Assembly: GCA_017303735.1 (NCBI GenBank)
Contig: JAFLCF010000251.1
Span: forward strand, 1-5,655
Direction: 5' to 3'
Length of the DNA stretch: 5,655 nt
DNA from: Anaerolineae bacterium
GTDB taxonomy: Bacteria > Chloroflexota > Anaerolineae > Anaerolineales > Villigracilaceae
Positions 5,336-5,655 of this stretch are shown here, in pieces. The stretch's first letter is position 1. Each line of letters starts with the position of its first letter. A model generated the notes under the pieces. That model did no database searches. It was not told where the DNA came from and saw only the letters and a list, made by a program, of their open reading frames with translations. The translations under genes and the position numbers were made by a program.

Positions 5336-5655
5336 TTATCTCTTCCTATTTAAATATTCTTTCACTTCGATCATGGGCGGACGTTCGTATTCGGCGATCT
5401 GCTCCACATCCAGGAAGTATCCCTTGTTGTCGTGGCGGATCATTTTCATCGAGCGGTTCACATCCTCCAGCACGGCGCGACCGAAGCGCTTCTCCAATTT
5501 ACGGATGACGGTTTGGATGATGGCAAATGACATTTTGCTCAACGCCTCCAAATGCTGATTGTGGTGGATGCGTTCAAGCAGATCCACTTGAGCAATGGAT
5601 TCCAAATGAAACTTCTCATAGATATCGATCAATAACCCAGTCTCCACGCCATAGC
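5336..5655 (-). CDS. gpgS: Glucosyl-3-phosphoglycerate synthase-like glycosyltransferase, C-terminal part
   Basis: About 106 C-terminal residues are visible; the frame continues past the window edge, so the gene is 5'-truncated and a GTG at 5647 is an internal Val. The fragment begins YGVETGLLIDIYEKF and continues IAQVDLLERIHHNQHLEAL. This matches the GYGVExGLL and AQVxLxxRxHxNxxL blocks of GT81 glucosyl-3-phosphoglycerate synthases, where the His of RxHxN is recalled as a metal ligand. These enzymes transfer glucose from an NDP-sugar to 3-phosphoglycerate, the first step to the compatible solute glucosylglycerate (or a mannosyl equivalent). The metal-binding DxD region and most of the GT-A domain are outside the window. 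The rest of the fragment is helical and ends EVKEYLNRKR. It is followed by a strong terminator, so it is probably not co-transcribed with the antiporter operon. The sugar donor cannot be read from this part. Confidence 0.78.
   Translation of the reverse strand, partial: YGVETGLLIDIYEKFHLESIAQVDLLERIHHNQHLEALSKMSFAIIQTVIRKLEKRFGRAVLEDVNRSMKMIRHDNKGYFLDVEQIAEYERPPMIEVKEYLNRKR

Noticed and set aside
5199..5558. Rightward open frames across the exchanger promoter region and the gpgS end
   Set aside because: They run through a terminator and antisense to the GpgS-like fragment, with no ribosome binding site or recognisable product.

Overview
The window holds eight coding regions and no RNA genes, insertion sequences or CRISPR arrays. 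Base composition is moderate (about half G+C). The protein types (a YqkD/COG1073-like hydrolase, DarA/PstA c-di-AMP receptors, a stand-alone P-II-like protein and a GpgS-type glycosyltransferase) suggest a free-living bacterium. My best guess is Chloroflexota, perhaps Anaerolineae. That rests on recalled gene content and on the dispersed-looking hairpin repeats, not on a marker gene.

Layout: the left part reads rightward. It holds the 3' portion of panC (pantothenate synthetase, 1-741), a short GC-rich palindrome (750-770), and a membrane-anchored alpha/beta hydrolase (780-1664). A perfect 13-bp bidirectional terminator (1658-1690) overlaps the hydrolase stop codon and separates it from everything to the right, which reads leftward.

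The leftward genes form three transcription groups. (a) 5336-5655 is the 3' end of a glucosyl-3-phosphoglycerate synthase-like gene, followed by a strong intrinsic terminator (5291-5323). (b) 2519-5211 is a tight three-gene operon: a CaCA-type Na+/Ca2+ exchanger, a CPA2-type monovalent cation/H+ antiporter that overlaps it by 4 nt (ATGA), and a P-II-like signalling protein 3 nt further on. A candidate promoter lies just upstream of the exchanger and a hairpin just after the P-II-like gene. (c) 1703-2318 holds two tandem, divergent cyclic-di-AMP receptor (DarA/PstA, DUF970) genes with their own candidate promoter and an SD-overlapping palindrome.

Taken together, the right side looks like an ion and osmotic homeostasis locus. 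Two cation antiporters are paired with three small proteins of P-II-like fold, two of them from the c-di-AMP receptor family, and flanked by compatible-solute synthesis (glucosylglycerate). The most interesting points are the physical pairing of the antiporters with a P-II-like protein and the complementary loss of ligand-contact residues in the two DarA paralogues. Both functional readings are inferences from sequence.
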